A stretch of DNA of 32,031 nt from an uncultured Pseudomonadota bacterium (GTDB lineage: Bacteria; Myxococcota_A; UBA796; JAFGLY01), in the NCBI GenBank assembly GCA_937912125.1, contig CALDOK010000174.1, positions 1-32,031 of the forward strand, in the 5' to 3' direction. Positions within the stretch are counted from its first letter, which is position 1. Each line of letters opens with the position of its first letter. Position numbers and translations under genes: made by a program. A model generated the notes under the pieces. It was not told the DNA's origin. It ran no database searches and worked only from the letters and a program-made list of their open reading frames with translations. This document shows, piece after piece, positions 9,595-18,690 of the stretch.

Positions 9595-9773
9595 ACCTCA
9601 TCGCACGCTTCGTCGAGGACAAGCAGGCCGAGCGGGAGAGGGAGCTTGGCCGCCCCCTCACCAGGGTCGAACAGCTCCGCTTCCGCCTGCGCTGGGCGCT
9701 GATCATCACCTCACCCCTCATCTTCGTGGTGGTCGTGGGGACGATCCGAGCCATCGCCAGCCACACGCCCTGA
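9591..9773 (+). CDS. Small single-span membrane protein, unknown
   Basis: 60 residues starting at an ATG that overlaps the stop of the GH31 gene (ATGA), which argues for translational coupling and for a real gene. The first half is highly charged and probably helical (VEDKQAERERELGRPLTRVEQ). The second half is one hydrophobic segment (about 36-53; WALIITSPLIFVVVVGTI) with a short polar tail. The basic residues just before the span suggest a cytoplasmic N-terminus. I recognise no family. Confidence 0.6.
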   Translation: MNLIARFVEDKQAERERELGRPLTRVEQLRFRLRWALIITSPLIFVVVVGTIRAIASHTP

Positions 9774-9802
9774 TCCCGAGCAACGCGCAGGGTCGCGCTG
9801 CA

Positions 9803-12800
9803 TCACCCCAGCAACGGCACCGTGAACATCAGCTCCGCCCCCCGCTCCCCGAGGCCGCGGGCCTCGATACAGCCCCCGTGCTGCTCCACGATGCGACGGG
9901 CGATGGCCAAGCCCAGGCCACGACGGCCGGCGCCCTCGCCCAGCTGCACCCCCCGCTGGAAGATGCTCTGCTCGGCGCCCCCCGGGATGCCGGGGCCCTG
10001 GTCCCGCACTCGACAGCACACGCCTGCTTCACAAGGCGTCAGCTGCACGGTCACTGCCCCACCCCGCGGGCTGTAGCGCACGGCGTTGCCCACGATGTTG
10101 GTCAGCACCCGTGACAAGGCCAGGGCGTCACCCTCGATCTCCAGGCCCGGCTCGATGTCCAGGGCCAGGGCGACCCCAGCCTTGCGCGCTGCGGGCTCCT
10201 CGAGGGCCACAGCTCGGCCCACCAGGGCGCTGAAGTCCATGGGCTGACGGTGCAAGGTCTCAGCCTCGAGCATGGCGCTGGCCATGTCCTGGATCTGCCG
10301 GGAAGCCTGGAGGATGCGCTGCAGCCGCTCGCGCCCACTGTGGCCACCAGGCAGGGCGACCAGCAGCTCCTCGGCCAGGATGGTGATGGAGGCGGCGGGG
10401 CTGCGCAGGTCGTGAGCGATCTCGGCGGCCTCGTCGGCACGGCGAGCCACGCGGGTGAGTTGCTCCACATTGGAGACCGCCACGGCGCCGTAGCCCGCCA
10501 GGGTGCGCAGCAGCTGCACCGCCCGCGCCGGCTCTACCGAGCTGGTGCGCCGGCTGTCCACGTAGATGGCGCCCAGGGTGAGATCGCCCTCGACCATGGG
10601 CACACACATGGCCGAGGCCAGATCCATGGTGAGCACCGAGATGGCGTCACGCAGATCGGATCGTTCGGCGATGTCCGCGGCGATGACCTCTTTTCCCTCC
10701 CGCAGAGCCCGGTTGACCACCGAGGTGGAGGGCCGGCCGGGATCGAGCCCGTCACGGCTGGTGGCGGCGACCACCTCCATGGTGCCCTCGGCCCCGATGA
10801 GCACGAAGGCCCGCTCGGCATCCAGCAGCTCGAGAGCGGACCCTGCGATGCGCTGGAGCAGGCTGTCGGTGTCCTTCTCGCGGACCACGGCCATGGCCAG
10901 CTCCAGCAGCTGGCCCAGCTGGGCGGCACGGGGCTCCTCACGAGGGCTGGCCCCGATGCGCGCAACCAGCTGCCCGGCCCGCTCGCGCAAGCGCAGGTGG
11001 CCCACCTCGTCGGCGAAGACCAGCGCGCGGTTGGCTTCGCGCTCGGCCTCTTCTCCGCGGCCCCCCAGGTGCAGGGCCTCGGCCAGCCACAGGCGGGCTT
11101 CGGCCAGCTCCACCCCCGCACCGGCGGTGCGCAGCGGCACGATGGCCTGCTCCACCAACGCCTCGAGCTGCTGGATCTCTCCGCCGCGCGCCCGCAGGTA
11201 GACCTGTTGAGCGTGGACGACGCCTGCGAGCGCGGCGCCGTGGGAGGCCCCAGCCAGCTCCGAGGCACGCTGGAGCAAGGCCGCGGCGTCGGCGTCCCGG
11301 CGCCGCAGGGCCAGCTCGGCCCTCCACCGGTAGGCCTCGGCCGCCAGCCGATCCGAGGACCGACCCTCGAGCAGCTCCGAGGCCCGCTGCAGCCAGCGCT
11401 CGGCCGCAGCTGGGTCCCCCCGGTCCACGAACAACGCCACCAGCCCCAGGGCGGCCTGAGCGGCTGAGTTGTGGTCGGCCTGCTCCACCGCGCGGTCGTA
11501 GCCGAGGCGGCCGGCCGCCTCGGCCTCTTCCACCCGGCACAGCTCCCGCAGGCAGCGAGCCAGCTCGGCCATGGCCTTCAGACCCAAGCGCTGCTCCCCG
11601 GCGCGCTCGAGGATCAGCAGGGACTCCCGCCAGCGCCGCAGGGCCTGATCCCGGTTGCCCAACATCCGCAGAGCGACACCGAGGTCGTGCAGCAGGCGTG
11701 CCCTGGACACAGGGGGCAGGCCGCGATCACGGCCCAGGGCACGCTCCATGGCCACGGCTGCCTCGGCGAAGCGCCCGCCATCCAGCAGCAGGCTGCCCAG
11801 CAGCCCGTCGAGGGCTGCCCGGGTGGGCCGATCGCGCCCCAGGTGGGCCGGCAGGGACTCGAGCACGCCGATGGCCAGTTCGTTGGAGCCGTCCCGCTGC
11901 AAGGCCCGGGCCCACAGCCCCCGCAGCACCAGCCAGCGGTCCAGGCGCGCAGGGTCGTCCTCGGGGGCCTCCCGATCGGCGATGCGACGCGCGGCCTGGA
12001 CGACGCCCGGCAGGTCCCCCCCAACGAAGCACAGGCGAGCCTCGACCTCTGAGATCAGCTCGGGCTCTTCGACAGGCAGGTCCCGACAGCGAGCGATCCA
12101 CTCGCGAGCGGAGGCCTCCTTGCCGGGGAGCCGCGCGAGGACCCACGCCATGGTGGCCGCCACCAGCGGCGCCTGGGGGGCGACGAAGTTGGCATCGAGC
12201 CAGCGGTGGCCGAAGTCCAGGGCCTCCTGTTCGTGCCCCGCCCGCGCCAGGGCCCCCATGCGTGGGGCCACCAGCGAGGCATGGGGTGTGACCTGCCACA
12301 GCCCATGGGCCAGCACCACACCATCGTTGGGATCCCTGCGGCTGACCGTCTCGATGACTGCCGCGCCGTGGACGCGGATCACGGCGGCGTTCTCGGCACC
12401 CAGCAGCAGCCAGCCCAGCCGAGCGTGGTCGAGATCGGGCAGCTCCAGCAGCTGGGACAGCAGGCGCTGGAAGACCGCCCGAGGGTCGGCGCAGGCGCGC
12501 CGCAGATCCTCGAGGGCCTCCGCGTTGCGCGGCAACACCTGCCTGTGCTCCACCCTGGCCAGGCCGGCATGGACCAGCTCCCGCGCGCACACGCGGCCCT
12601 CTTCCTCCTCCACGCCCGCCAGGTGGCACAGGTACTCGACGGTGCAGGGGCTGCCCACCAGCGCCAGGGTGGAGCCCAGCTTCCGCGCCACCTCTCCGAG
12701 CCCGTCCAGGGGATCGTCCGGCACGGTGGTGTCCTGCAGGGCGCGAGGAAGGCGCTGGGGCAGCACGGTCCAGCGCAGGACATCCCAGCGCAGGGCCTGG

Positions 12801-14194
12801 GCATGCACCAAGGCCAACAGGCGCTGAATGGTGGGCCCAGGGACACCACCGGCCACACTCCAGAGCTGGCTGGCGAGCTCGTCCTGCCCCTCGATCTCAC
12901 CCAGCACACCCCGCAGCAGCTGGAGCACCTGCTCCCGCTTCCACGGCGCCAGCACGCAACTCCACTCGAGCCAGGATGGCCCCTCCCGAGCGCTCAGGCA
13001 GATGTGGACCCGATCGTCTCCAGCGAGCACGGCCAGACAGGCCCGGCTGGACGCGTCCAACAGCTCGTGGTCGTCCACCAACAGGTGGAAGCCGCCGGGC
13101 GCCCGCTGAGCGAGGGCCAGGGCCGCCACTTGGGGCCGGGCATCGGGGGGAGCCCAGGTGGGCAGAGACACAGGCGCGCCGGGGAGTCCGGGACAGCACA
13201 GCACATGCTCGATGGCGTCCCAGGCGTGGCCGCCAGGCGTCATGCGAGCGAAGGGCATGCCGCGCACGCGCAGGGCTGTGGAGAGGGTGTCCAGCAGCCG
13301 GGTGCGGCCGCTGCCGCTGGGACCCAGGATGCCCAGCTTGCCGCCTCGGTCGAGCCAGCGATCCAGCTGCTTGCGCACCCGCGGCTCGAGCACGGTGATG
13401 CTCCGGGATCGCCTCCGCAGGCTCAGGGCGGAAGGGGCCGTGAGCTTGGCGCCGAGGGCCTCGAGCCCCCGGACCACCTCGAGCGCACTGGGGCGGTGGA
13501 CGGGATCGATGGCCACACAGGACTCGAGCAAGGCGCGCAGCGCCACGGAGCCCATGCTGGCCTTGGGCTGCTCACAACCTCGGCGCAGCAAAGCCTGGGA
13601 CCGGCCGAGCTCAGCCCAGGGCAGCCGGCCGTGCACCAACTGCCACAGCACCAGCCCCAGGGTGTAGATATCCGCCGGGGGCTCGGTGGCGGCGCCCCGG
13701 ACACTCTCGGGCGCCGCGTGGTCGAGCCCACCCTGCCAGCGATCGCCCGACAGACCCTGGCCCACTAGCTGCACCCGCGGTTCACGGATGGACTCCACCA
13801 GCACCCGGGCGTCGGACAACAGCCCGTGGCAGAGCCCCTCGGCGTGCAGCGCAGCCAGCCCGCTGGCCACCTGGGCGGCGATGGAGACGGCCAGGGCCTC
13901 GGGGGCCGCCCCGGACATCATGTAGGCGGACAGCGGCTTGCCGGCCAAGCGCTCCCGCACCAGGTAGGGAACGGGGTGATCCCCCATCCCCACCAGCTCC
14001 ACCAGGGCCGGATGCTTCAGCGCGGCCAGCCGGCCGATGTCCAGCCCACGCACGGCTCTCAACAGATAGGCCACCCCCAGGGCCCCAGCGCCATCCTGGA
14101 CCAGCCAGCTGCCCTCCCACTCCCCCACCCCGCCCGGTCGGAGCAGCACCCAGTCTCCCAAGCGCGCGCCCGGGCGTGCCTCGAAGCTCGCCAT
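9803..14194 (-). CDS. Pseudokinase-ATPase-TPR-GAF-histidine kinase fusion
   Basis: 1463 residues. Domains: a Ser/Thr kinase-like fold (about 10-260) keeping AAPESVRG and PADIYTLGLVLWQL, but with HGLLSDARV at 123 in place of HRDLKPxN, no DFG, and no clear VAIK Lys, hence a probable pseudokinase; a P-loop ATPase (about 275-560) with Walker A GPSGSGRT at 291-298 and LLVDDHE; a long helical region with TPR-like repeats (about 600-1060); a GAF domain (about 1105-1235); HisKA with EIAHDLRSP (His1261); and HATPase with NIVGNAVRYS, DQGPGIP and GRRGLGLAIA. The order resembles the HstK-type kinases of cyanobacteria and myxobacteria. No membrane segment is seen, so it is probably cytoplasmic. I chose ATG 14194, which overlaps the repaired stop of the HD-GYP gene (TGATG); a TTG nine bases upstream is possible. 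Confidence 0.9.
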   Translation of the reverse strand: MASFEARPGARLGDWVLLRPGGVGEWEGSWLVQDGAGALGVAYLLRAVRGLDIGRLAALKHPALVELVGMGDHPVPYLVRERLAGKPLSAYMMSGAAPEALAVSIAAQVASGLAALHAEGLCHGLLSDARVLVESIREPRVQLVGQGLSGDRWQGGLDHAAPESVRGAATEPPADIYTLGLVLWQLVHGRLPWAELGRSQALLRRGCEQPKASMGSVALRALLESCVAIDPVHRPSALEVVRGLEALGAKLTAPSALSLRRRSRSITVLEPRVRKQLDRWLDRGGKLGILGPSGSGRTRLLDTLSTALRVRGMPFARMTPGGHAWDAIEHVLCCPGLPGAPVSLPTWAPPDARPQVAALALAQRAPGGFHLLVDDHELLDASSRACLAVLAGDDRVHICLSAREGPSWLEWSCVLAPWKREQVLQLLRGVLGEIEGQDELASQLWSVAGGVPGPTIQRLLALVHAQALRWDVLRWTVLPQRLPRALQDTTVPDDPLDGLGEVARKLGSTLALVGSPCTVEYLCHLAGVEEEEGRVCARELVHAGLARVEHRQVLPRNAEALEDLRRACADPRAVFQRLLSQLLELPDLDHARLGWLLLGAENAAVIRVHGAAVIETVSRRDPNDGVVLAHGLWQVTPHASLVAPRMGALARAGHEQEALDFGHRWLDANFVAPQAPLVAATMAWVLARLPGKEASAREWIARCRDLPVEEPELISEVEARLCFVGGDLPGVVQAARRIADREAPEDDPARLDRWLVLRGLWARALQRDGSNELAIGVLESLPAHLGRDRPTRAALDGLLGSLLLDGGRFAEAAVAMERALGRDRGLPPVSRARLLHDLGVALRMLGNRDQALRRWRESLLILERAGEQRLGLKAMAELARCLRELCRVEEAEAAGRLGYDRAVEQADHNSAAQAALGLVALFVDRGDPAAAERWLQRASELLEGRSSDRLAAEAYRWRAELALRRRDADAAALLQRASELAGASHGAALAGVVHAQQVYLRARGGEIQQLEALVEQAIVPLRTAGAGVELAEARLWLAEALHLGGRGEEAEREANRALVFADEVGHLRLRERAGQLVARIGASPREEPRAAQLGQLLELAMAVVREKDTDSLLQRIAGSALELLDAERAFVLIGAEGTMEVVAATSRDGLDPGRPSTSVVNRALREGKEVIAADIAERSDLRDAISVLTMDLASAMCVPMVEGDLTLGAIYVDSRRTSSVEPARAVQLLRTLAGYGAVAVSNVEQLTRVARRADEAAEIAHDLRSPAASITILAEELLVALPGGHSGRERLQRILQASRQIQDMASAMLEAETLHRQPMDFSALVGRAVALEEPAARKAGVALALDIEPGLEIEGDALALSRVLTNIVGNAVRYSPRGGAVTVQLTPCEAGVCCRVRDQGPGIPGGAEQSIFQRGVQLGEGAGRRGLGLAIARRIVEQHGGCIEARGLGERGAELMFTVPLLG

Positions 14195-15263
14195 CAGCGC
14201 CAAGCCTCGGCCCGGCTTGCGCCTGGTGGCCAGGCGCGCACCACCTGGGCGACCCCCTCCTGGAGGGCCATGAAGCTGCCGGCGATGTCAGGGTCCAGTT
14301 GCCCAGCCGCGACGCAGTCCTCCAGAGCATCCAAGGCCTGAGGCAGGGAGCGCCCCCCCCCCGCGAGCGTTCCACCAGCAGAGCGTCGAAGACGTCCACC
14401 ACCGCCACGATGCGCGCCTCGAGAGGAATGTTGTCCCCGACGAGGCCGTGGGGGTAGCCGTCACCGTCCCAGCGCTCGTGGTGGTACAGGGCGATGTTGC
14501 AGGCCAGCTCGGGGAGCCCGGCCTCCCGCAGCAGCTCGGCCCCCAGCAGGGTGTGGGTCTTGACCTCCTCGATGTCCTCCGCAGGCAGGACACCCGGATC
14601 CGCCATGATGCGCTCAGAGACGGCCACCAAGCCCACGTCATGGAGTACCGAGAGCTGCCGCAGGGACTCGGCGAGGACCTGATCGCCCCGGTAGGCATGG
14701 GCCAACAAGCCAGCCAGCTCGGAGACCCGCCGGAGGTGCCTGCGAGTGGCGCTCTGATCCGCGCCCCGCTCCATCACCGCTGCCAGGGCGATGACCATGT
14801 CGGAGGGACGCGCCAGCCGCCGCTCCAGCCGCTTGCGAGCCTTTCCATGAGCCGCCAGGGCTTGGCCGAGCCGGTCCATCAGCCGGGCTCGCCTAGCCAT
14901 GGCGTTGATGCGAGCCCCGTACTCCAGGTGGTCCACCGGCTTGACCAGGAAGTCGTCCGCGCCGGCCTGCAGCAGCCGGATCTTGGTGCGGCGCAGGTCA
15001 TCGGAGGTGATCACCATCACCGGCACCCGGGCGCCCCGTGGATTCGCGCGCAGCCGCTTGACCAGGCCCAACCCGTCCAGCCCCGGCATGTAGTAGTCGG
15101 TGACCACCAGGTCGGGCATGGAGCGCTCGATCAGGACGGCGGCCTGCTCGCCATCGGGGGCCATGACCACCCGGAAGCCCAGATCCTCGGACAAGGACGC
15201 CAGACGCTCACGCTCTCGAGGGTCGTCCTCGGCGATGAGGAGTACCGGGACTCGTTCGCTCAT
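14194..15263 (-). pseudogene. HD-GYP response regulator, frameshifted at a G10 tract
   Basis: It starts at ATG 15263 (MSERVPVLLIAEDD). A receiver (about 5-125) has the acceptor Asp in VVTDYYMPGLDG and the Lys in FLVKPVD. The HD-GYP domain follows, with HDVG, KTHTLLGAELL and the signature HHERWDGDGYP, so cyclic-di-GMP phosphodiesterase activity would be expected. After DVFDALLVERSRGGG, at ten G on this strand (14353-14362), the frame becomes nonsense. In another frame the protein continues sensibly: RSLPQALDALEDC, then about 40 more residues to a TGA at 14194-14196 that overlaps the ATG of the kinase gene. One more G or two fewer would restore a protein of about 356 residues. This may be a sequencing error, a recent mutation or a slippage switch. 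It lies 67 bases after the penicillin-binding protein gene. Confidence 0.85.
14353..14362 (-). repeat. Homopolymer tract, 10 G on the coding strand
   Basis: Ten consecutive C on the plus strand lie exactly where the HD-GYP reading frame breaks. Runs this long are prone both to slipped-strand mispairing and to sequencing or assembly errors. Confidence 0.95.
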
Positions 15264-15330
15264 GCCTGCTTCCAAGATGCAGCCCCGACGCAAGCGCCGC
15301 CAGGGCGTGGGTGCACAAGCTCGAAGCGTA

Positions 15331-18300
15331 TCAGAAATCCGTGGTGAGCAGGTCTTCAGAGGTCTTCTGGCCCACCTCGACGGAGGTGGAGCCCTCGGGC
15401 GCGGTGCCCGGGAGCATCGGCATGGCCATGCCACCCGAAGCCACCCGCCCGGTGGACTCGTCGATGGGAACCCAGCTGACATTGGGGATGGTGGGGAAGG
15501 GACGGTCTTGGTCCTTGGGGACCGCCGCGCGCATCCAGTCCATCCAGATGGGCAGGGCCGTGCGCCCACCAGTGAAGGACTGGCCGATGGAGCGCGGCTG
15601 GTCGTATCCCACCCAGGCGGCGCCGATATAGTCGGGGTTGTATCCGACAAACCATGCGTCATGGAAGTCGTTGGTGGTGCCCGTCTTGCCCGCCACATGG
15701 AGGCCCAGCGCGTTGCTGGCCGCGGCGGTGCCCCCGGTGGCCACCTGGCGCACCAGCCAGTGGGCGATGCCGGCCACCTCGGGCTCGAGCACCCGCGGCC
15801 ACTCGGCGGGGGGCGTAAAGGACTCGATGACGGTGCCGTCCCGGTCCACCACCCGGTCGATGAAGTGGGGCTCCACCAGGGTGCCCATGGTGGCGAAGGC
15901 GGTGTAGGCGCGGACCAGCTCCACCATGGTGAGGGAGCTGGAGCCCAGCCCCATGGACAGATCGCAGGAACGACAGACCGTGCGGCCCTGAGAGTCCTTG
16001 CGCTGGCCGCGGCACTCCTCGCCCTCGCGGAACTTGTCTGGAGTGAGCCAGTCGCAGACGCGGATGTTTACATCGCAGGAGTGGCACCACTGCTCGCCCT
16101 CGAGCTCCTGGGGCTCGTCCATGCAGGTGAAGTCCTCGTGCAGGCGCACGAGAGGGCAGGACTCGGGGTCGCACCACTCACACCAGGCCATGCCCTGGAC
16201 GTTGGAGGGGGTCATAGCGCCCTGGCACTCGCTGCCCTGAGGCACGTGGACGCGCTCGCAGGCCGGCGTCTGGTAGCCGATGCGCAGGGCGGGGCCGGCC
16301 AGCTCGTAGACGATGTCCAGGCCGATGCGGTCCAGCACGCGCACGGTGCAGACGTTGCGGGACAGCTGCAGCGCCTTGCGCAGGGAGATGTTGCCCAGGT
16401 ACTCGTCGCCATAGTTGGCGGGCTTCCAGAGCTTCTCGTCCAGAACGTTGAAGATGACCGGGGCGTCCTGGACCATGGAGCCAGCGGTGAGCTCCTTGGA
16501 CTGGATGGCGGCCGCGTAGACGATGGGCTTGAAGGTGGACCCGACCTGGCGCCGGGCCTGGATGGCGCGGTTGTACTCCGAGTTCTCGAAGTCGTAGCCC
16601 CCCACCATGGACAGCACGGCGCCGTCGCTGAGGCGGTAGGCCAGGAAGGCGCCCTGAAGCGCGGGATCCTGGTAGAGGCGTGCCGCGGCGAAGGGGCCCT
16701 TGCCAGCGTCCTCGTAGCCGTCGAAGGGCTTGGCCTCGAACGCGTCGAGGTTCTCGATGGTGACCTCGATGAGATCGCCCGGCTTCAGCGCTTGGGTGAG
16801 ATCGTCCAGGCTGCGGTAGCGGTAGGAGCGCTCGGGGTTGGGCTCGTAGGCCCAGTCGGTCCAGGAGCGCGGGATCAGGGCCTGGTGTGCGCCGATGCCC
16901 ACCACCGCGTGCTTCTTGGTGACCTCGAGCACGACCGCTGGGTAGCGCTCGCCCTGGACCAGGGAGGAGTGCTCGGGCAAGGGACCGTAGCCGGAGCCGG
17001 GATCGTCGGTGGCGCCCACATGCAGCACCGCGTGGGACTCGGCCTGCCGCAGGGCTTCTTCCTGGGCGGCCAGGTGGGGCGCGATGGCGGCCTGCGCCAG
17101 GGTCTCGGCAGCCCCCCGCCAGCCCACGCCGTTGTCGGCCAGCAGCACCTTGTCGTGGACCGCCTGCTGGGCAACCTTCTGCTGCTCGAGGTCGCAGGTG
17201 GCATGCACGATCAGGCCATCGTTGTAGATCTTGTCGAAGCCGTAGGTGTCCACCAGATAGCGGCGCACATGCTCGGTGAAGTAGGGAGCCTGCTCGAGGA
17301 AGGGGTTGTCGGCGAGATAGATGGGGATGCTCTCGGCGACCGCGGCGTCGTAGGTGGCCTGATCGATGAAGTCCTTGTCCCGCATCTGGCCCAGCACGTA
17401 GAGCTGACGGGCCCGGGCCTTCTCCCAGTTGTTGAGAGGCGAGTAGTCCGAGGGCCGCTGGGGCAGCCCAGCCAGCATGGCCGCCTCGGCCAGGGTGATG
17501 TCCTGGACGTGCTTGTCGAAGTAGGCCCGCGATGCGGCCTCGACCCCGTAGGCCCCGGAGCCCAGGTAGATCTGGTTGAGGTACAGGTAGAGGATGTGCT
17601 CCTTGGTGAACGCGGTCTCGACCCGCGTGGCCAGGATCATCTCCTTGATCTTCCGGGAGTACTTCTTCTCGCTGGACAGCAGGAAGTTGCGGGCCACCTG
17701 CTGGGTGATGGTGGAGGCGCCCTGGGCCTTCTTGCCCTTGAGGGCGTTGCGCAGCACCGCGCGCACGATGCCCATGGGATCGACACCGCCGTGATTCCAG
17801 AAGTTGGCGTCCTCGGAGGCGATGAAGGCGGACTGCACGTGCTCGGGGATGTCATCGAGGGGCACCACGTAGCGGCGCTTCTCGTAGATCTCGCCCAGCA
17901 ATTCGCCGTTGCGGTCGTAGACCACCGTGACCGTGGGGGGGGTGTAGTCCTGCAGGGTCTCGAGGGTGGGGAGATCCTGGCGGAAGAACAACACCGCGCC
18001 GCAGGCCGTCAGCACGCCGCCGACGGCCCCGAGCAGGCACAGGACCAGCGCGACCCGTACCAGCCGCCCGAGCAAGCTGCGCTTTCGCCGTGCTGGGGGC
18101 TTGGACGAGGGCTTGGCGGACGGCGCGGGGGTGACCGGAGGACGGGGCGGCACGGCGGCGGCCCGCCGGGGGGCCACCTGGGGCCTGGCGGGCTGCATCC
18201 GCTGAGGGGCCGGAGGCCTGGATGCGGGCGCCACCGTGGGCGGAGGCGTGGGAGGCGCCAGCGTGGGTGGCGGCCCCGGATCTGCTGGAGGGGCCACGGG

Positions 18301-18690
18301 CGTGGCGCGCAGGGGATCGATCTGGGTGGGCTCCCAGTCCTGGAACTCGTCGAGCCCCGGGCCGGGGGCAGGGCGCGGTGATGGCGGCGCCAGCTGCGTG
18401 GGGCGGTCGGCTTGGGGATCGGCGGCTGGGGGCTCGGCGCGACCAGCGACCTTGGGCCTTGGGCCATCGATGAGGTCCACAACCGGGGGCACATCGAAGG
18501 GCTTGACGGCGCTGGAGGGGGCGCTCTCGAAGCTGACCCCCCGTTGCCGCAGCTGGTCGACCACCCGCTGCGGGTAGTTGATGGCCATGACCTGGCCGCA
18601 GCCACATTGCCGGTTGGAACCGGGAAGCGGCAGAGGCTCGCCCAGGGGGTGCACCCTGCCGCAGGAAGGACACGTGATCTTGAGGGCCAT
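15331..18690 (-). CDS. Class A penicillin-binding protein (PBP1A-like) with zinc ribbon and Cys-rich insertion
   Basis: 1119 residues; the family is usually 700-850. It is a bifunctional peptidoglycan glycosyltransferase/transpeptidase. The cytoplasmic N-terminus carries a zinc-ribbon-like motif (Cys7, Cys10, Cys29, Cys31) and a Pro-rich linker to about 205. A membrane span (about 208-233) leads to the GT51 domain, with Glu293 in ASEDANFWNHGG and ASTITQQVARN. An OB-like region (about 590-700) precedes the transpeptidase with STFK (Ser718), SRN and KTGTTND (Lys1002). Between SRN and KTG is an insertion of about 100 residues with 12 cysteines (811-909), including three CxxC pairs. I chose ATG 18690 because the zinc ribbon begins at once; the open frame upstream to 19002 looks non-coding. 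It heads a minus-strand run with the HD-GYP and pseudokinase genes. Confidence 0.93.
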   Translation of the reverse strand: MALKITCPSCGRVHPLGEPLPLPGSNRQCGCGQVMAINYPQRVVDQLRQRGVSFESAPSSAVKPFDVPPVVDLIDGPRPKVAGRAEPPAADPQADRPTQLAPPSPRPAPGPGLDEFQDWEPTQIDPLRATPVAPPADPGPPPTLAPPTPPPTVAPASRPPAPQRMQPARPQVAPRRAAAVPPRPPVTPAPSAKPSSKPPARRKRSLLGRLVRVALVLCLLGAVGGVLTACGAVLFFRQDLPTLETLQDYTPPTVTVVYDRNGELLGEIYEKRRYVVPLDDIPEHVQSAFIASEDANFWNHGGVDPMGIVRAVLRNALKGKKAQGASTITQQVARNFLLSSEKKYSRKIKEMILATRVETAFTKEHILYLYLNQIYLGSGAYGVEAASRAYFDKHVQDITLAEAAMLAGLPQRPSDYSPLNNWEKARARQLYVLGQMRDKDFIDQATYDAAVAESIPIYLADNPFLEQAPYFTEHVRRYLVDTYGFDKIYNDGLIVHATCDLEQQKVAQQAVHDKVLLADNGVGWRGAAETLAQAAIAPHLAAQEEALRQAESHAVLHVGATDDPGSGYGPLPEHSSLVQGERYPAVVLEVTKKHAVVGIGAHQALIPRSWTDWAYEPNPERSYRYRSLDDLTQALKPGDLIEVTIENLDAFEAKPFDGYEDAGKGPFAAARLYQDPALQGAFLAYRLSDGAVLSMVGGYDFENSEYNRAIQARRQVGSTFKPIVYAAAIQSKELTAGSMVQDAPVIFNVLDEKLWKPANYGDEYLGNISLRKALQLSRNVCTVRVLDRIGLDIVYELAGPALRIGYQTPACERVHVPQGSECQGAMTPSNVQGMAWCEWCDPESCPLVRLHEDFTCMDEPQELEGEQWCHSCDVNIRVCDWLTPDKFREGEECRGQRKDSQGRTVCRSCDLSMGLGSSSLTMVELVRAYTAFATMGTLVEPHFIDRVVDRDGTVIESFTPPAEWPRVLEPEVAGIAHWLVRQVATGGTAAASNALGLHVAGKTGTTNDFHDAWFVGYNPDYIGAAWVGYDQPRSIGQSFTGGRTALPIWMDWMRAAVPKDQDRPFPTIPNVSWVPIDESTGRVASGGMAMPMLPGTAPEGSTSVEVGQKTSEDLLTTDF

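Noticed and set aside
12206..13768. A 520-codon frame on the plus strand opposite the pseudokinase gene
   Set aside because: A composition shadow of the same kind; no domain and no ribosome site.
13782..14352. The HD-GYP frame continuing without a shift past the G10 tract to 13782
   Set aside because: Residues after the tract are low-complexity (Arg, Gly, Pro and Ala), overlap the pseudokinase gene by over 400 bases, and the other frame clearly continues the HD-GYP domain.
15264..15698. Upstream extension of the HD-GYP frame to 15698
   Set aside because: It overlaps the 3' end of the penicillin-binding protein gene, and the residues before MSERVPVLLIAEDD do not resemble a receiver.
15100..18381. 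A 1093-codon open frame on the plus strand, antisense to the penicillin-binding protein gene
   Set aside because: It results from the G/C bias of third codon positions in the real gene; the product is His/Gly/Val/Ala-rich and shows no domain, and it lies wholly opposite a protein with clear catalytic motifs.
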